DNA of 64,000 nt, taken from positions 3,747,001 through 3,811,000 of the forward strand of contig NZ_CP107996.1 in NCBI RefSeq assembly GCF_036088315.1. Reading direction: 5' to 3'. A program made the position numbers and the translations under genes. How positions within the stretch are numbered: position 1 is the stretch's first letter; the number at the start of each line of letters is the position of its first letter. Source of the stretch: Streptomyces sp. NBC_00344 (GTDB lineage Bacteria > Actinomycetota > Actinomycetes > Streptomycetales > Streptomycetaceae). This document shows, in pieces, positions 46,407 to 54,345 of the stretch. The notes below the pieces were generated by a model. That model saw only the letters and a program-made list of their open reading frames with translations, searched no databases and was not told where the DNA came from.

Positions 46407-48245
46407 TCAGGCCGCCTGGCTGCCGGGCAGGAGCAGGCCGTCTGCGGTCCTGCGCAGGGCTCCGTTCGCGGTGAGGGCCTTGATCTCGCGGGAGACGGTG
46501 CCCTTGTTGAGGCCGGTCCGGTCGGCCACGTCCCTGGCCGTCCGGGCATCGGCCTGCACAGCGGCCAGTACCTTGTCCCGGTTGCTCGCCCCGGACGGTG
46601 CGGCCGTCTCCTTGACCAGGTGCAGCGGTCGCGGTGACTGCCCGCCGGTCGACTGCTCCGGGGTCCAGATCGACTTGGGCAGTGCGCGGACGCCCGCGTC
46701 GTCGAGGGTCCAGGTGCGGAGCATGCGCGGACCGTAGCCCTTGAGGTAGCCGTGGCCCCGGTACTCGCGGCCGTCGGGGATCTGGTGCGGCGCGTAGTGC
46801 GCGCAGTCGTCGAGCGCGACCTGAGCCTGTGTCGTGCCAGCCACCCGCAGCGAGAACCTGGTGAGGAGATTCGGCGCGATCAGCTTGTGCACGCCCGGCG
46901 CCCCGCCATCGGTCAGCGGGTACTGCGTCGCCCACCACAGAACGACGCCGCGCGAGCGACCCAGCGAGGACAGCTCAATCAGCCGCTGCAGCCGGTCCTT
47001 GTCCTTCATGATCAGGGCCAGGATCACCTGTCCCTCATCCACGACGACGGTGAGCTGACGGCCGTCCCACACGCTGATCCCGCGCTTCTTCATGTCCACC
47101 TTGCGGCGGGTCATCTCCGCGTGCGCGTCGTCCACCGCGTCCGTGATCTCCTCCCGTTCCACGGCGACGCGGCACGAGTGCTCCCAAATGTTGGCCTCTT
47201 CGCCCTTGCCGTCGATGAGGAGCAGGTCACCGCGCAGGTGCGCGGTGGCCATGAGCGGGCGGAACGACCAGGACTTGCCGGTGCCGGACGCGCCGGACAC
47301 CAACAGCCGCTCATCGAACGGGATCAGGACCTCATCCCCTGTCTCGGTGTCCAGACCGAGGCTCATCGCCATCGGATCGGACGGGATCCGGTCCGGAGTC
47401 CACAGCGAGGAAACGCCCGCGGCTGCCGACCGAGTCGCCAGACTCAGCACGGCCCAGCCGCCGCGCGAGGCGGACGTGATCCGTATCCGCAACGCGGTGC
47501 GCGCCCCGAGCAGCGCACGAACCGAGTCGGCCTTGTCCGCAAGCGACTTGACCGTCCACGTGCCATCCAGACGGATCTCACACCGGATGCCGCCCGGCTC
47601 CATGGCCGGGGGCGTTGTCACCGTGCCCGACAGGCCACGGTCCGGGGCGTGCTCCACCCAGTACGACGGGTCAAGCCGTTCCATGAGCTGACGCTCTTCC
47701 AGCGAGACGGACTCGTCCACCGGCACTCGCAGCGTGCGGCGACCGAGCGCGAGACCGGCCACGTTCGCGCCGACCAGCACGGCCGACGTGGCGGCCGGCC
47801 ACAGCGTCAGGTGCGAGCCGGACATGACCACGGACGTGACGACCGTGGGCACGGCGTGCAGCGCGTGCGCCTGAATCGCCCGAGCCTTGAGCGTGCTCGG
47901 GTAGTTCACCCGCGCCGCCTTGAGCTTGGCCCGGGTGTCGCGCTCGTGCCGCGCGGCTGCCTTGCTCGCCACCCGCGCGGCGCGGCGGCCGGCCGCGAAC
48001 GGATTGTTCGACGCGGCACGCGCGGTGAGTTGCTGCGACTTGGCGGTGGCCTGTGTGGAGCGTGCGGCGTTGTGCTCCTTCTGCGCCGCCATGAGCGCCT
48101 TGAGGTGCTCCGGGGTGCGCAGCTTGTCCCGCCGGTCCGCCTCAAGGTCCCAGCGGACCGCGAACGGAACACAGACGGGCGCGAGTGAATCCAGCGCGTT
48201 GTTGGTGGTGTTGGCGGTGGTCGACCATGCTTGCTTCCAGTCCAC
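46407..48245 (-). CDS. traB: FtsK/SpoIIIE-like conjugative translocase TraB
   Basis: 612 residues. Two membrane segments (about 130-170; VPTVVTSVVMSG and AATSAVLVGANVAGLALG) anchor it. The ATPase has Walker A SGASGTGKSW (about 318-326) and Walker B LTVVVDEGQ (about 395). The C-terminal winged helix (ARDVADRTGLNKGTVSREIKAL) takes the place of the FtsK gamma domain that recognises the clt site. It moves double-stranded DNA between mycelia. GTG at 48245 is chosen since GGAGGAC lies 8 nt before it; TTG at 48260 is less likely. Confidence 0.92.
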   Translation of the reverse strand: MDWKQAWSTTANTTNNALDSLAPVCVPFAVRWDLEADRRDKLRTPEHLKALMAAQKEHNAARSTQATAKSQQLTARAASNNPFAAGRRAARVASKAAARHERDTRAKLKAARVNYPSTLKARAIQAHALHAVPTVVTSVVMSGSHLTLWPAATSAVLVGANVAGLALGRRTLRVPVDESVSLEERQLMERLDPSYWVEHAPDRGLSGTVTTPPAMEPGGIRCEIRLDGTWTVKSLADKADSVRALLGARTALRIRITSASRGGWAVLSLATRSAAAGVSSLWTPDRIPSDPMAMSLGLDTETGDEVLIPFDERLLVSGASGTGKSWSFRPLMATAHLRGDLLLIDGKGEEANIWEHSCRVAVEREEITDAVDDAHAEMTRRKVDMKKRGISVWDGRQLTVVVDEGQVILALIMKDKDRLQRLIELSSLGRSRGVVLWWATQYPLTDGGAPGVHKLIAPNLLTRFSLRVAGTTQAQVALDDCAHYAPHQIPDGREYRGHGYLKGYGPRMLRTWTLDDAGVRALPKSIWTPEQSTGGQSPRPLHLVKETAAPSGASNRDKVLAAVQADARTARDVADRTGLNKGTVSREIKALTANGALRRTADGLLLPGSQAA

Positions 48246-48557
48246 GAAAGGGTCCTCCAAGACCGTGGATGAGGGCCGGTGCGCCGTTGCGTGGCGTCAC
48301 CGGCCCGCCCGAGTTGCAGGGGGGCGGGGCTGTCGGTTGCGTCGACAGCCCCGGTTGAACCGCTGCAACCACCTGTGACCTGCGAAGTTGCAGAGTTGAG
48401 CGGTGGGGAGGGGTGGGGCCCTACGCGCCCGCGCGCGAGAGCGGCGGAAAATGGGGCCGTGCAACCCCCTCAAGGGGCCCTGTAAGGCCGTTCACGACCC
48501 GGGGGATCTCGACCCACATGCGAGGGGGGTCAGGGCTTCTGCGGGGCGTAGAGCGGT
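48246..48557. other. Non-coding gap upstream of traB, possible clt region
   Basis: 312 nt without a gene. It contains CCCCCTCAAGGGG-like and GACCCGGGGGATC-type GC dyads. The 13-mer CGACCCGGGGGAT (48495-48507) recurs exactly at 52557. GACCCGG-type 8-mers are known TraB recognition sequences in Streptomyces plasmids, so a transfer locus here is possible but not shown. Confidence 0.35.
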
Positions 48558-49028
48558 TCAGTGTGTGGAGCGGCCGAACCACCGGTTGTTGACCGTGGTG
48601 TGATGAACCGTGGCGGGGCGGCTGGCGCCGAGCAGAGCCGGTGCGAGCCGGGAGGCGACGACCGCGATCGCCACCCACATCACCACCGACCCGAGACCGG
48701 CCAACGCGCTGACGATTTGGCCTGCACCGACGAGCAGCTGACCGGCCCCGAATCCGGCGCCCCCGGCGAGCAGTCCGCCGGCCGCGAGGCGTTGTGCCCG
48801 GGGGTCGAGCAGGGGTTGCGGGGTGAGGTCCCGGGGCTGGTAGGCGGCGGGGGCACTCGGCAGGTGCTCGCGCAGTACGGCGACCATGGACCCGTCGGGT
48901 CCGGGGACGTAGACGACGGTGCCCTGTTCGCCGTGCAGTCGCACCGCGCCGGTGAGGGGCGTATCCGGGATGGTTGGCCACCCGGTGAGGGGTGCCATGG
49001 CGGTCTCGCGGTATTCGGCGGCAGTCAC
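48558..49028 (-). CDS. Spd-like (spread) membrane protein of the transfer module
   Basis: 156 residues. A soluble N-terminal half (VRLHGEQGTVVYVPGPDGSM) is followed by a Gly/Ala/Leu-rich double membrane segment (about 95-140; AAGGLLAGGAGFGAGQLL and VVMWVAIAVVASRL) and a short tail. It lies between the RRQRL-type gene and traB, the place of the SpdB-type intramycelial-spread genes. GTG at 49028 has GAGAGGA upstream. The precise Spd subfamily is uncertain. Confidence 0.7.
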   Translation of the reverse strand: MTAAEYRETAMAPLTGWPTIPDTPLTGAVRLHGEQGTVVYVPGPDGSMVAVLREHLPSAPAAYQPRDLTPQPLLDPRAQRLAAGGLLAGGAGFGAGQLLVGAGQIVSALAGLGSVVMWVAIAVVASRLAPALLGASRPATVHHTTVNNRWFGRSTH

Positions 49029-49047
49029 GAAGTGGTCCTCTCGCTGG

Positions 49048-49386
49048 TCAAGCCGGGTGTTGGTTGGGGGAGTCCGCGCAGGGCACGCACATGCCGAGTG
49101 AGCGCGGGATGCAGTACCCGGCATCCCGGCAGCAGTTCGGACAGGTCCGGCGCGCCCGCATCGCCTTAGCCAGCGCAGCGGCGCGGCCCGGCGTCATCGG
49201 CCGGACCGACTTGGCTTTGTCGATGCGATAGAGGTAGGCGACCAGCGGGCCCCGCCGTCGACGGGGGCGCTGGACTTCGGCAGCCACGTCCTGACCACCC
49301 GGACGTAGCCCCATTGCACGGAGCTGGCGGCGGGTGGCCATACCGTCCGGGGCGAGGCGCCAGGGGTAGACCGGTAGCGCGGCCAT
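49048..49386 (-). CDS. RRQRL-motif zinc-binding protein
   Basis: 112 residues. The N-terminal TRRQLRAMGLRPGGQ carries the RRQ-L motif. The C-terminal half has four or more Cys (CPNCCRDAGYC and MCVPC) forming a treble-clef or zinc-ribbon site. This small protein is a regular component of AICE transfer modules, with no known biochemical role. Its ATG overlaps the stop of the upstream DUF2637 gene by one nucleotide (ATGA-type junction), so the operon is compact. Confidence 0.85.
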   Translation of the reverse strand: MAALPVYPWRLAPDGMATRRQLRAMGLRPGGQDVAAEVQRPRRRRGPLVAYLYRIDKAKSVRPMTPGRAAALAKAMRARRTCPNCCRDAGYCIPRSLGMCVPCADSPNQHPA

Positions 49387-50426
49387 CAGACGGCAGCCTC
49401 AGCGGGTTCGCTGTCCTCCGCGCTCTCGCGCAGACGGTTGTTGACCCAGCCGACGGACCAGCCGGTGTCTTCCGCGAGCTGCCGCACCGACTTCTCGCCC
49501 TCCCTGAACGACCGGAGGTGGGCGCGAGCTTCGTCCTCGGGCATCTTCGTGAACGGGGTCGGGCGACTGTTCACGGCGGTGTTCACGCCGCCGTTCACGG
49601 TGTTCATGCTCTGCCGCTCGACTGCCTCGCGGGTGGTCAGTGAGACGACCTCGCGGGCCTGCTGCTCGCTCCGTGAACGGTCCGCCTGTTCACGCTGTTC
49701 ACGCCGCACCGCGTCCTCGTGCTGTCGCGCGTTCTGCCGGACGCGCTCGTCGTATTCGCGCTGCTCACGACGGGTCTCAGCCTCGCGGTCGAGGCGTTCA
49801 CGCTCCATGCGGGCGTTGTGGTCGCGCTCTGCGGTCCGCTCGGAAGCCTCCCGCTCGGCACGTTCTCGTTCCAGGTTTTCGGCGTGATCCCGGGCGGACT
49901 GTTCACGCTGTTCACGGTCCGCCCGTTCGCGTTCACGGTAGGCCTGCTGCTGCTGTTCACGTTCTTTGGTCTCAGCGGTCCGTGAACGCTCGATCTTCTC
50001 CACGGCCTGGTTGATCGCCCGCCGGTAGGCCAGGCCCGCCTCAGCGGTGACGATCAGCAGGAGCGGCGCCACGGAGTGGACCGCGACACCGACCGCGTCA
50101 CCGTCCAACGCGCTGTCCCCGATGTTCAGGAGCAGCGTCATGAGGCCGGTCATCCACCGCAGCACGGCCGGCCACGCACCGGAACTTCCCCCGAGCCGGG
50201 CCACGGTCGCGTCGAGACGGACCACGATGACCACGGCCGTGTCGACCACGAGCGGCAGGATCGGCGCTGTCGGCTCCCATCCGTCCGGGGTGACCCGTTC
50301 GACCAGGGGCGTGACGGTGAGGACGGAGAACAACACCGCACCGGCGGTGATGGCCCACGTCCCGTACGAGAGCGTCTTCTCAGCGGAGCGGATCTGCTCC
50401 GGAGACAGGGAGCCGAGCGCACTCAT
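49386..50426 (-). CDS. DUF2637-domain membrane protein with coiled coil and HTH (SpdB2-like)
   Basis: 346 residues. Four membrane segments at the N terminus (about 20-125) form the DUF2637 domain. It is followed by an extended, highly charged coiled coil (about 135-265, dense in E, R and Q), then a C-terminal helix-turn-helix (REGEKSVRQLAEDTGWSVGWVNNRL). This is the SpdB2-like spread protein of pSAM2-type elements, probably binding element DNA at the membrane with TraB. It overlaps the upstream gene by 4 nt. Confidence 0.85.
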   Translation of the reverse strand: MSALGSLSPEQIRSAEKTLSYGTWAITAGAVLFSVLTVTPLVERVTPDGWEPTAPILPLVVDTAVVIVVRLDATVARLGGSSGAWPAVLRWMTGLMTLLLNIGDSALDGDAVGVAVHSVAPLLLIVTAEAGLAYRRAINQAVEKIERSRTAETKEREQQQQAYRERERADREQREQSARDHAENLERERAEREASERTAERDHNARMERERLDREAETRREQREYDERVRQNARQHEDAVRREQREQADRSRSEQQAREVVSLTTREAVERQSMNTVNGGVNTAVNSRPTPFTKMPEDEARAHLRSFREGEKSVRQLAEDTGWSVGWVNNRLRESAEDSEPAEAAV

Positions 50427-50686
50427 GCGCCGATGCCCTTGCGCTTGGCTGACTGGCGGGTCAGCTCCACTCGCGCGGCCAGCGCCCGACGACGGGCCCT
50501 GCGCATTCGGCGCGCGTCCAGCTCGGACGGCACCCGGTCCATGGTGATGATGTAAGCGTCGATCAACTCGATGTCCGCGAGGATGACCGGCATCTCGGTC
50601 TCGATCGCGTCCAGCTCCGCATCCGTCGGCTCCATCCAGGGCTCGAATGCGGTAACAGCGTCCTGAACAGTAACGATGTACTTCAT
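50423..50686 (-). CDS. DUF6284-like small protein, first gene of the transfer operon
   Basis: 87 residues, acidic N-terminal half (EPTDAELDAIETEMPVILADIELIDAYI) and very basic C-terminal half (DARRMRRARRRALAARVEL), predicted helical. It is a regular small gene at the head of AICE transfer operons. It has an AGAGGA ribosome site and a 4-nt overlap with the next gene. Role unknown; the split charge would suit a nucleic-acid-binding adaptor. Confidence 0.8.
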   Translation of the reverse strand: MKYIVTVQDAVTAFEPWMEPTDAELDAIETEMPVILADIELIDAYIITMDRVPSELDARRMRRARRRALAARVELTRQSAKRKGIGA

Positions 50687-50725
50687 TGGGTCGTGTTCCT
50701 CTCAGACAGGTTCGGCCCGAACAGC

Positions 50726-50814
50726 GGCCCCGGTGTTAGAGCACCGGGGCCGCGCGCCGTTTGAAGTCGGTAGATCCGGCTCCCCTCAGCGCTGCTCGTA
50801 CGAGACGAGCAGCG
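50726..50814 (-). promoter_or_regulatory. Two hairpins in the leader of the transfer operon
   Basis: Stem GGCCCCGGTG/CACCGGGGCC (50726-50751, 10 bp, 6-nt loop) and stem CGCTGCTCGT/ACGAGCAGCG (50790-50814, 10 bp, 5-nt loop). Both lie between the probable promoter near 51100 and the first transfer gene at 50686. They could attenuate or insulate transfer gene expression, or terminate transcription entering from the right. Confidence 0.5.
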
Positions 50815-51057
50815 GAGGCAACCGGCCCGCAGCAGGTGAGCTGCGGAGGGTTGGGGTTGCGCTGTACGTCACGCGGGAGAACCCGCGAGGCCGCCTACTT
50901 GGCCGAGGAGAGGCGGCGTGATCCCCATTCAGTTGTCAAAGAACGGCCGCTCCGATGAGCCTGGTAGCCCTCTGATCAGGGGCTCCCGTCTTCACGGGTA
51001 CTCACCGAGCACTGTCAGTGCAGGCAGACATGCTTAATGGTGTTGCACCACCTGCTC

Positions 51058-51144
51058 AACTTGTTGGTACAAGCTGATGCAGTGATGCTGCACCCACGGA
51101 CAGTGAGACGTCAAGGGGGTTGCGCCTACATGTACCAACAAGTT
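51058..51144. promoter_or_regulatory. KorSA-type operator pair with divergent promoter
   Basis: AACTTGTTGGTACA (51058-51071) and its exact reverse complement TGTACCAACAAGTT (51131-51144) are 73 nt apart, start to start, about seven helical turns. Between them on the minus strand lies TTGACG (51114-51109) with CAGCAT (51090-51085) 18 nt on, a plausible promoter for the transfer operon. The downstream copy would block it, and the other lies before the gntR gene. Confidence 0.75.
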
Positions 51145-51168
51145 GCGCGAGTGCGTCATGATGGGGCT

Positions 51169-51936
51169 ATGACCAAGCAGCCGAAGTACCGGCAAGTCGC
51201 TGACATCCTGCGCCGCGAGATCGACAACGGCACCTACGCGCCGGGGGCGCGGCTGCCCTCGGAGAACGACTTGCAGCAGCGGTTTGACGCGTCCAGGAAC
51301 ACGGTTCGCAACGGGCTAAGCCTGCTGGTCAGTGAAGGTCTGATCACGTCCAGCCAAGGGCTGGGGTACGAGGTCAAGTCGCACGAGGTGTTCGAGCTGA
51401 ACGCGTCCCGATTCGAGAATCTGACCTTCCCTCAGAACGGGGATGCCTACAGCACAGACGTCACGAACGCCGGCCGCCGGCCCCATCAGACCTTCCGGGT
51501 GGAGATGCTGCCAGCTTCGAACCATGTCTCTGAAAGGCTCAAGGTCCCTGCGGGCACGAAGGCCGTGTTGCGGTTTTGTCATCGCTACGTTGACGACGTC
51601 CCTTGGTCCACGCAGGCGACCTACTATCCGTCGTGGCTGGTCGACGTCTCACCGCGCTTGGCTGAGCCAGGAGACATCGAGGAGGGCACGACTCGCTACC
51701 TGTCATCGCGGGGGATCGAGCAGGTCGGGTACTTCGACGAGATCGCAGCTCGGATGCCCACGCCGGAGGAGGCCCGCCTCCTGGAGATCGGAGCTGGAGT
51801 GCCGGTGATGATCTGGACGCGAACGGGCTACTCGACAGACCGCCCGATCCGATGCACGATCACGACGTTCCGAGGGGACCTGAATCGCATGAACTACGAG
51901 ATTGGCGAACTGGCCGCCCGAAGCGAGAACGCGTGA
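51169..51936 (+). CDS. GntR-family repressor (KorSA-like) of the AICE
   Basis: 255 residues. GntR winged helix (about 5-72: YRQVADILRREIDNG, ARLPSENDLQQRFDASRNTVRNGLSLLVSEGLI) and a UTRA/HutC-type ligand domain (RVEMLPASNHVSERL, RFCHRYVDDVPW, AARMPTPEEARLLEIGAGVPVM). In pSAM2, KorSA represses the activator of replication and transfer; here it should bind the two 14-nt operators. The ATG at 51169 starts the conserved part (TKQPKYRQV). It overlaps the following GNAT gene by 4 nt. Confidence 0.92.
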   Translation: MTKQPKYRQVADILRREIDNGTYAPGARLPSENDLQQRFDASRNTVRNGLSLLVSEGLITSSQGLGYEVKSHEVFELNASRFENLTFPQNGDAYSTDVTNAGRRPHQTFRVEMLPASNHVSERLKVPAGTKAVLRFCHRYVDDVPWSTQATYYPSWLVDVSPRLAEPGDIEEGTTRYLSSRGIEQVGYFDEIAARMPTPEEARLLEIGAGVPVMIWTRTGYSTDRPIRCTITTFRGDLNRMNYEIGELAARSENA

Positions 51937-52496
51937 TCATCGCTGTTGCTGAACCGCACGACGTGACCAAGCTGCTTGCCTTTCGCGAGGAGGCGGCGGC
52001 TTGGTTGCGGGGTCTTGGGTCCGATCAGTGGAGCCGTCCGTACCCCGCTGACAAGCTGTTGGCCACCATCGAGGCGGGGACGGTGTTCATGCTCCGGGAC
52101 GGCCATACGACTGCGGGCACGATCACGCTCACCCCGGATGCTGAAGCAGGGCTGTGGACGGACAACGAGCTCACCGAGCCGTCAATGTTCGTCAATAAGC
52201 TGACAGTTGCCCGAGAGTACGCCGGTCAGGATCTGGGCGGCCGACTGCTCGACTGGGCTGGCGATCGCGCGCATCGCTCAGGCGCGCAGTGGCTTCGGCT
52301 GGACGCCTGGACCGAAAATGGGGCACTCCAGCGGTACTACCTTGCGCATGGCTTCGAGCATGTACGTACGGTCCATGAGGGGGCAGCGGTGAATGGAGGA
52401 CCTAGGGTCTCCGGATGGCTGGCGCAGCGGGCGGCGCGACCGGCCGACCATGGCTTCGCGGACCAACCCCCCTGCCAAAGAGGCTGTGGTCCGTAG
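51933..52496 (+). CDS. GNAT-family N-acetyltransferase coupled to the AICE repressor
   Basis: 187 residues. GNAT motif A is visible in VNKLTVAREYAGQDLGGRLLDWA (R/Q-x-x-G-x-G/A form: EYAGQDLGG), then LRLDAWTENGALQRYYLAHGFEHV as motif B. GTG at 51933 overlaps the stop of the GntR gene (GTGA), so both are translated together. GntR-GNAT pairs recur in AICEs. The substrate may be an amine ligand linked to GntR control, but this is speculation. The last 25 residues are a non-conserved tail. Confidence 0.85.
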   Translation: MIIAVAEPHDVTKLLAFREEAAAWLRGLGSDQWSRPYPADKLLATIEAGTVFMLRDGHTTAGTITLTPDAEAGLWTDNELTEPSMFVNKLTVAREYAGQDLGGRLLDWAGDRAHRSGAQWLRLDAWTENGALQRYYLAHGFEHVRTVHEGAAVNGGPRVSGWLAQRAARPADHGFADQPPCQRGCGP

Positions 52497-52543
52497 CTTG
52501 AGTACGGATTCACTGTGACGTGTCCTGCAAGTGTGTTTAGTCC

Positions 52544-53842
52544 ATGAATGCGCCAGCGACCCGGGGGATAGTGATCGACAATCAGGCCACAAGCGACTCT
52601 GCGGACGAAGAGCTTACAGAACGTCTCTATGAGCTAAGAAATACGGTCTGGCAGCGCATGTCTTTCTTAGCAGAGGAAGTGCACGGCGCTCGCTTTCGTG
52701 AAGTCGGTGCGGCTGTTAATGAGGCGCTCGTCCGGTGTTTGGTTCATCCCAGACGATTGCGTGATCAAGAGAGATGGGCGTGCGCTCTGTGTTGTGCGCT
52801 AATCATACTGGGAGATGGCGCCCTGGTCGTGTTTGCGAATTATGATTCGCTACGAAAATTGGCACCACACGGGAAGGGTGGCGCGGGCTCATTCGGTGCC
52901 CCCGAGCTCGTCTTGGGATTTGTAGCTATTGGGTTTTCACTTCTCGGTCTGATGTTTCAGCGAAGGTACGCGATAGTTCGGGTTTATACCGGACGGACGC
53001 GTGCTAGCCGCTTAGAGCGGGTGAAAAATAGGCGACCACCAATTGAGGAATTTCATCATTACTTGCCATTGGCATGGTCAGGGTTTGCGGGTCTTTCCGC
53101 GCTAACTGTTTGGGAATATTGGGGGGAATGGCCCGCCGGCTGGCTGACTATGCTTGTTTCCAACATCCTGATTGGGTATGCCGCTGGAAAGCTCTCTTTG
53201 GTCTTTCTGGGCTGCCTATTCATTCGCTCCACGCCCGGGACTGTGCGCGTGCTTGATAGGTTGGTCTGCTGCCTTTTTGATGCCACAACTGCGCTATTCT
53301 TTATGTCCCGGTTCGAGGGGTGTGACGACCGTCGTTTCAGGATGCGTGTTCGGGCTAGCATGTATAATGCAGCAGGTAGTGTAGAAGCCGACTCGACTCC
53401 ACTACTGTTCACATGGAAGCATGAGAAGAAGCTGCGTTCCGAAATAAGATCCGATCGCGCGAAAGTCGCCGCAGTTATGCGTAGTCTTGCTCGGAAACTC
53501 GCTGTAGCCAATAGTGCGGAAGAGCACAAGGAAATTCGCGACGCCATGCTTGCGGGGCTGTTCTTGGCTATCGACGGAAACCTTCCTGGACTCGTGGAGA
53601 GTGCGCCAGACGTTTCACGGTCCTCTCGCTTGTCCCGCGTGGCTCGCCATGTGGCTCCCGCTGTTGCGATGATGTTGTTCGCGGTAGTTATACCTCTGCT
53701 GCCGGGCGCGAATGAAGCGGCGAGTTCTGTTCGCGTATTTCTAATTGCTACTGCGGCGCTAACGCTGATTCCCGGGACGAGTACCGCAAGGGGGACAATC
53801 GAAAGTGCCCTTACTAGATCACTCCCGGGGCAGCAGAAGTAG
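52544..53842 (+). CDS. Unknown multi-helix membrane protein, foreign-looking AICE cargo
   Basis: 432 residues. A soluble N-terminal region (1-78), then membrane segments at about 82-100, 125-145, 175-195 and 200-235, a long soluble helical region (about 250-365; KKLRSEIRSDRAKVAAVMRSL), and two more near 365-420. Base composition and codon use differ from all neighbours: many A/T third positions and at least two TTA Leu codons (for example in MSFLAEE and ASRLERV), which depend on the bldA tRNA. I do not recognise the family. Its place by attR is where AICEs carry accessory genes such as defence or toxin functions. Confidence 0.8.
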   Translation: MNAPATRGIVIDNQATSDSADEELTERLYELRNTVWQRMSFLAEEVHGARFREVGAAVNEALVRCLVHPRRLRDQERWACALCCALIILGDGALVVFANYDSLRKLAPHGKGGAGSFGAPELVLGFVAIGFSLLGLMFQRRYAIVRVYTGRTRASRLERVKNRRPPIEEFHHYLPLAWSGFAGLSALTVWEYWGEWPAGWLTMLVSNILIGYAAGKLSLVFLGCLFIRSTPGTVRVLDRLVCCLFDATTALFFMSRFEGCDDRRFRMRVRASMYNAAGSVEADSTPLLFTWKHEKKLRSEIRSDRAKVAAVMRSLARKLAVANSAEEHKEIRDAMLAGLFLAIDGNLPGLVESAPDVSRSSRLSRVARHVAPAVAMMLFAVVIPLLPGANEAASSVRVFLIATAALTLIPGTSTARGTIESALTRSLPGQQK

Positions 53843-53957
53843 CGAGTGCAGGACGCTTCCGAGGTGGGCTTGACGAACCTCGGCACTCGGTCCCTCCAGG
53901 CCGGGGGAACCACGGACTCGAAGGGCGTCAAGAGGCGCACAGGCTTACCGTCGAGGT

Positions 53958-54152
53958 ATGCCCGACGAAGACCGTGAGTACGTCAAGACGGAGATCCCCA
54001 ACTACGAGCCAGCGCCGTGCCAGAGCTGTGGTGGCAAGCAGACGTTGGACTGGGTTCGGTCCAACACCGGCAGCTCTGGCGAGCCGTTGTACCTGCCAGG
54101 TCTGTCGACTTGTTCGAACTCAGACTGCATCCGCAATGGGGGTGGTGAGTGA
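53958..54152 (+). CDS. Small zinc-ribbon-like protein, AICE cargo
   Basis: 64 residues, acidic. Two Cys pairs, CQSC about residue 21-24 and CSNSDC about residue 52-57, form a likely zinc ribbon. It lies between the membrane-protein gene and attR with no strong ribosome site. Small Zn-ribbon proteins of this size are common in AICEs, but I cannot name this one. The frame is short, so the call is tentative. Confidence 0.55.
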   Translation: MPDEDREYVKTEIPNYEPAPCQSCGGKQTLDWVRSNTGSSGEPLYLPGLSTCSNSDCIRNGGGE

Positions 54153-54208
54153 AGTCCTCGCGCAGCAGCGGCCTTCCACTCGACTGGTCGGCGGGGACCG
54201 CCAAGTTC

Positions 54209-54229
54209 AGTCTCAGTTCTAGTCTCGGT
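54209..54229. repeat. Candidate integrase arm site, right copy
   Basis: AGTCTCAGTT followed by CTAGTCTCGGT, two mismatches from the left copy at 41906-41926 and in the same orientation, 117 nt before attR. Confidence 0.55.
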
Positions 54230-54345
54230 TGATGCCCTATCCGGCACCGGCCGTACTCGTCCATGGTGGTCCAGTACCTTGCCTGACCTGCGATGCGAGG
54301 CCATGAGCGGACTACTGTGGACCTTCTTGGAACAAGCCCGGACAG

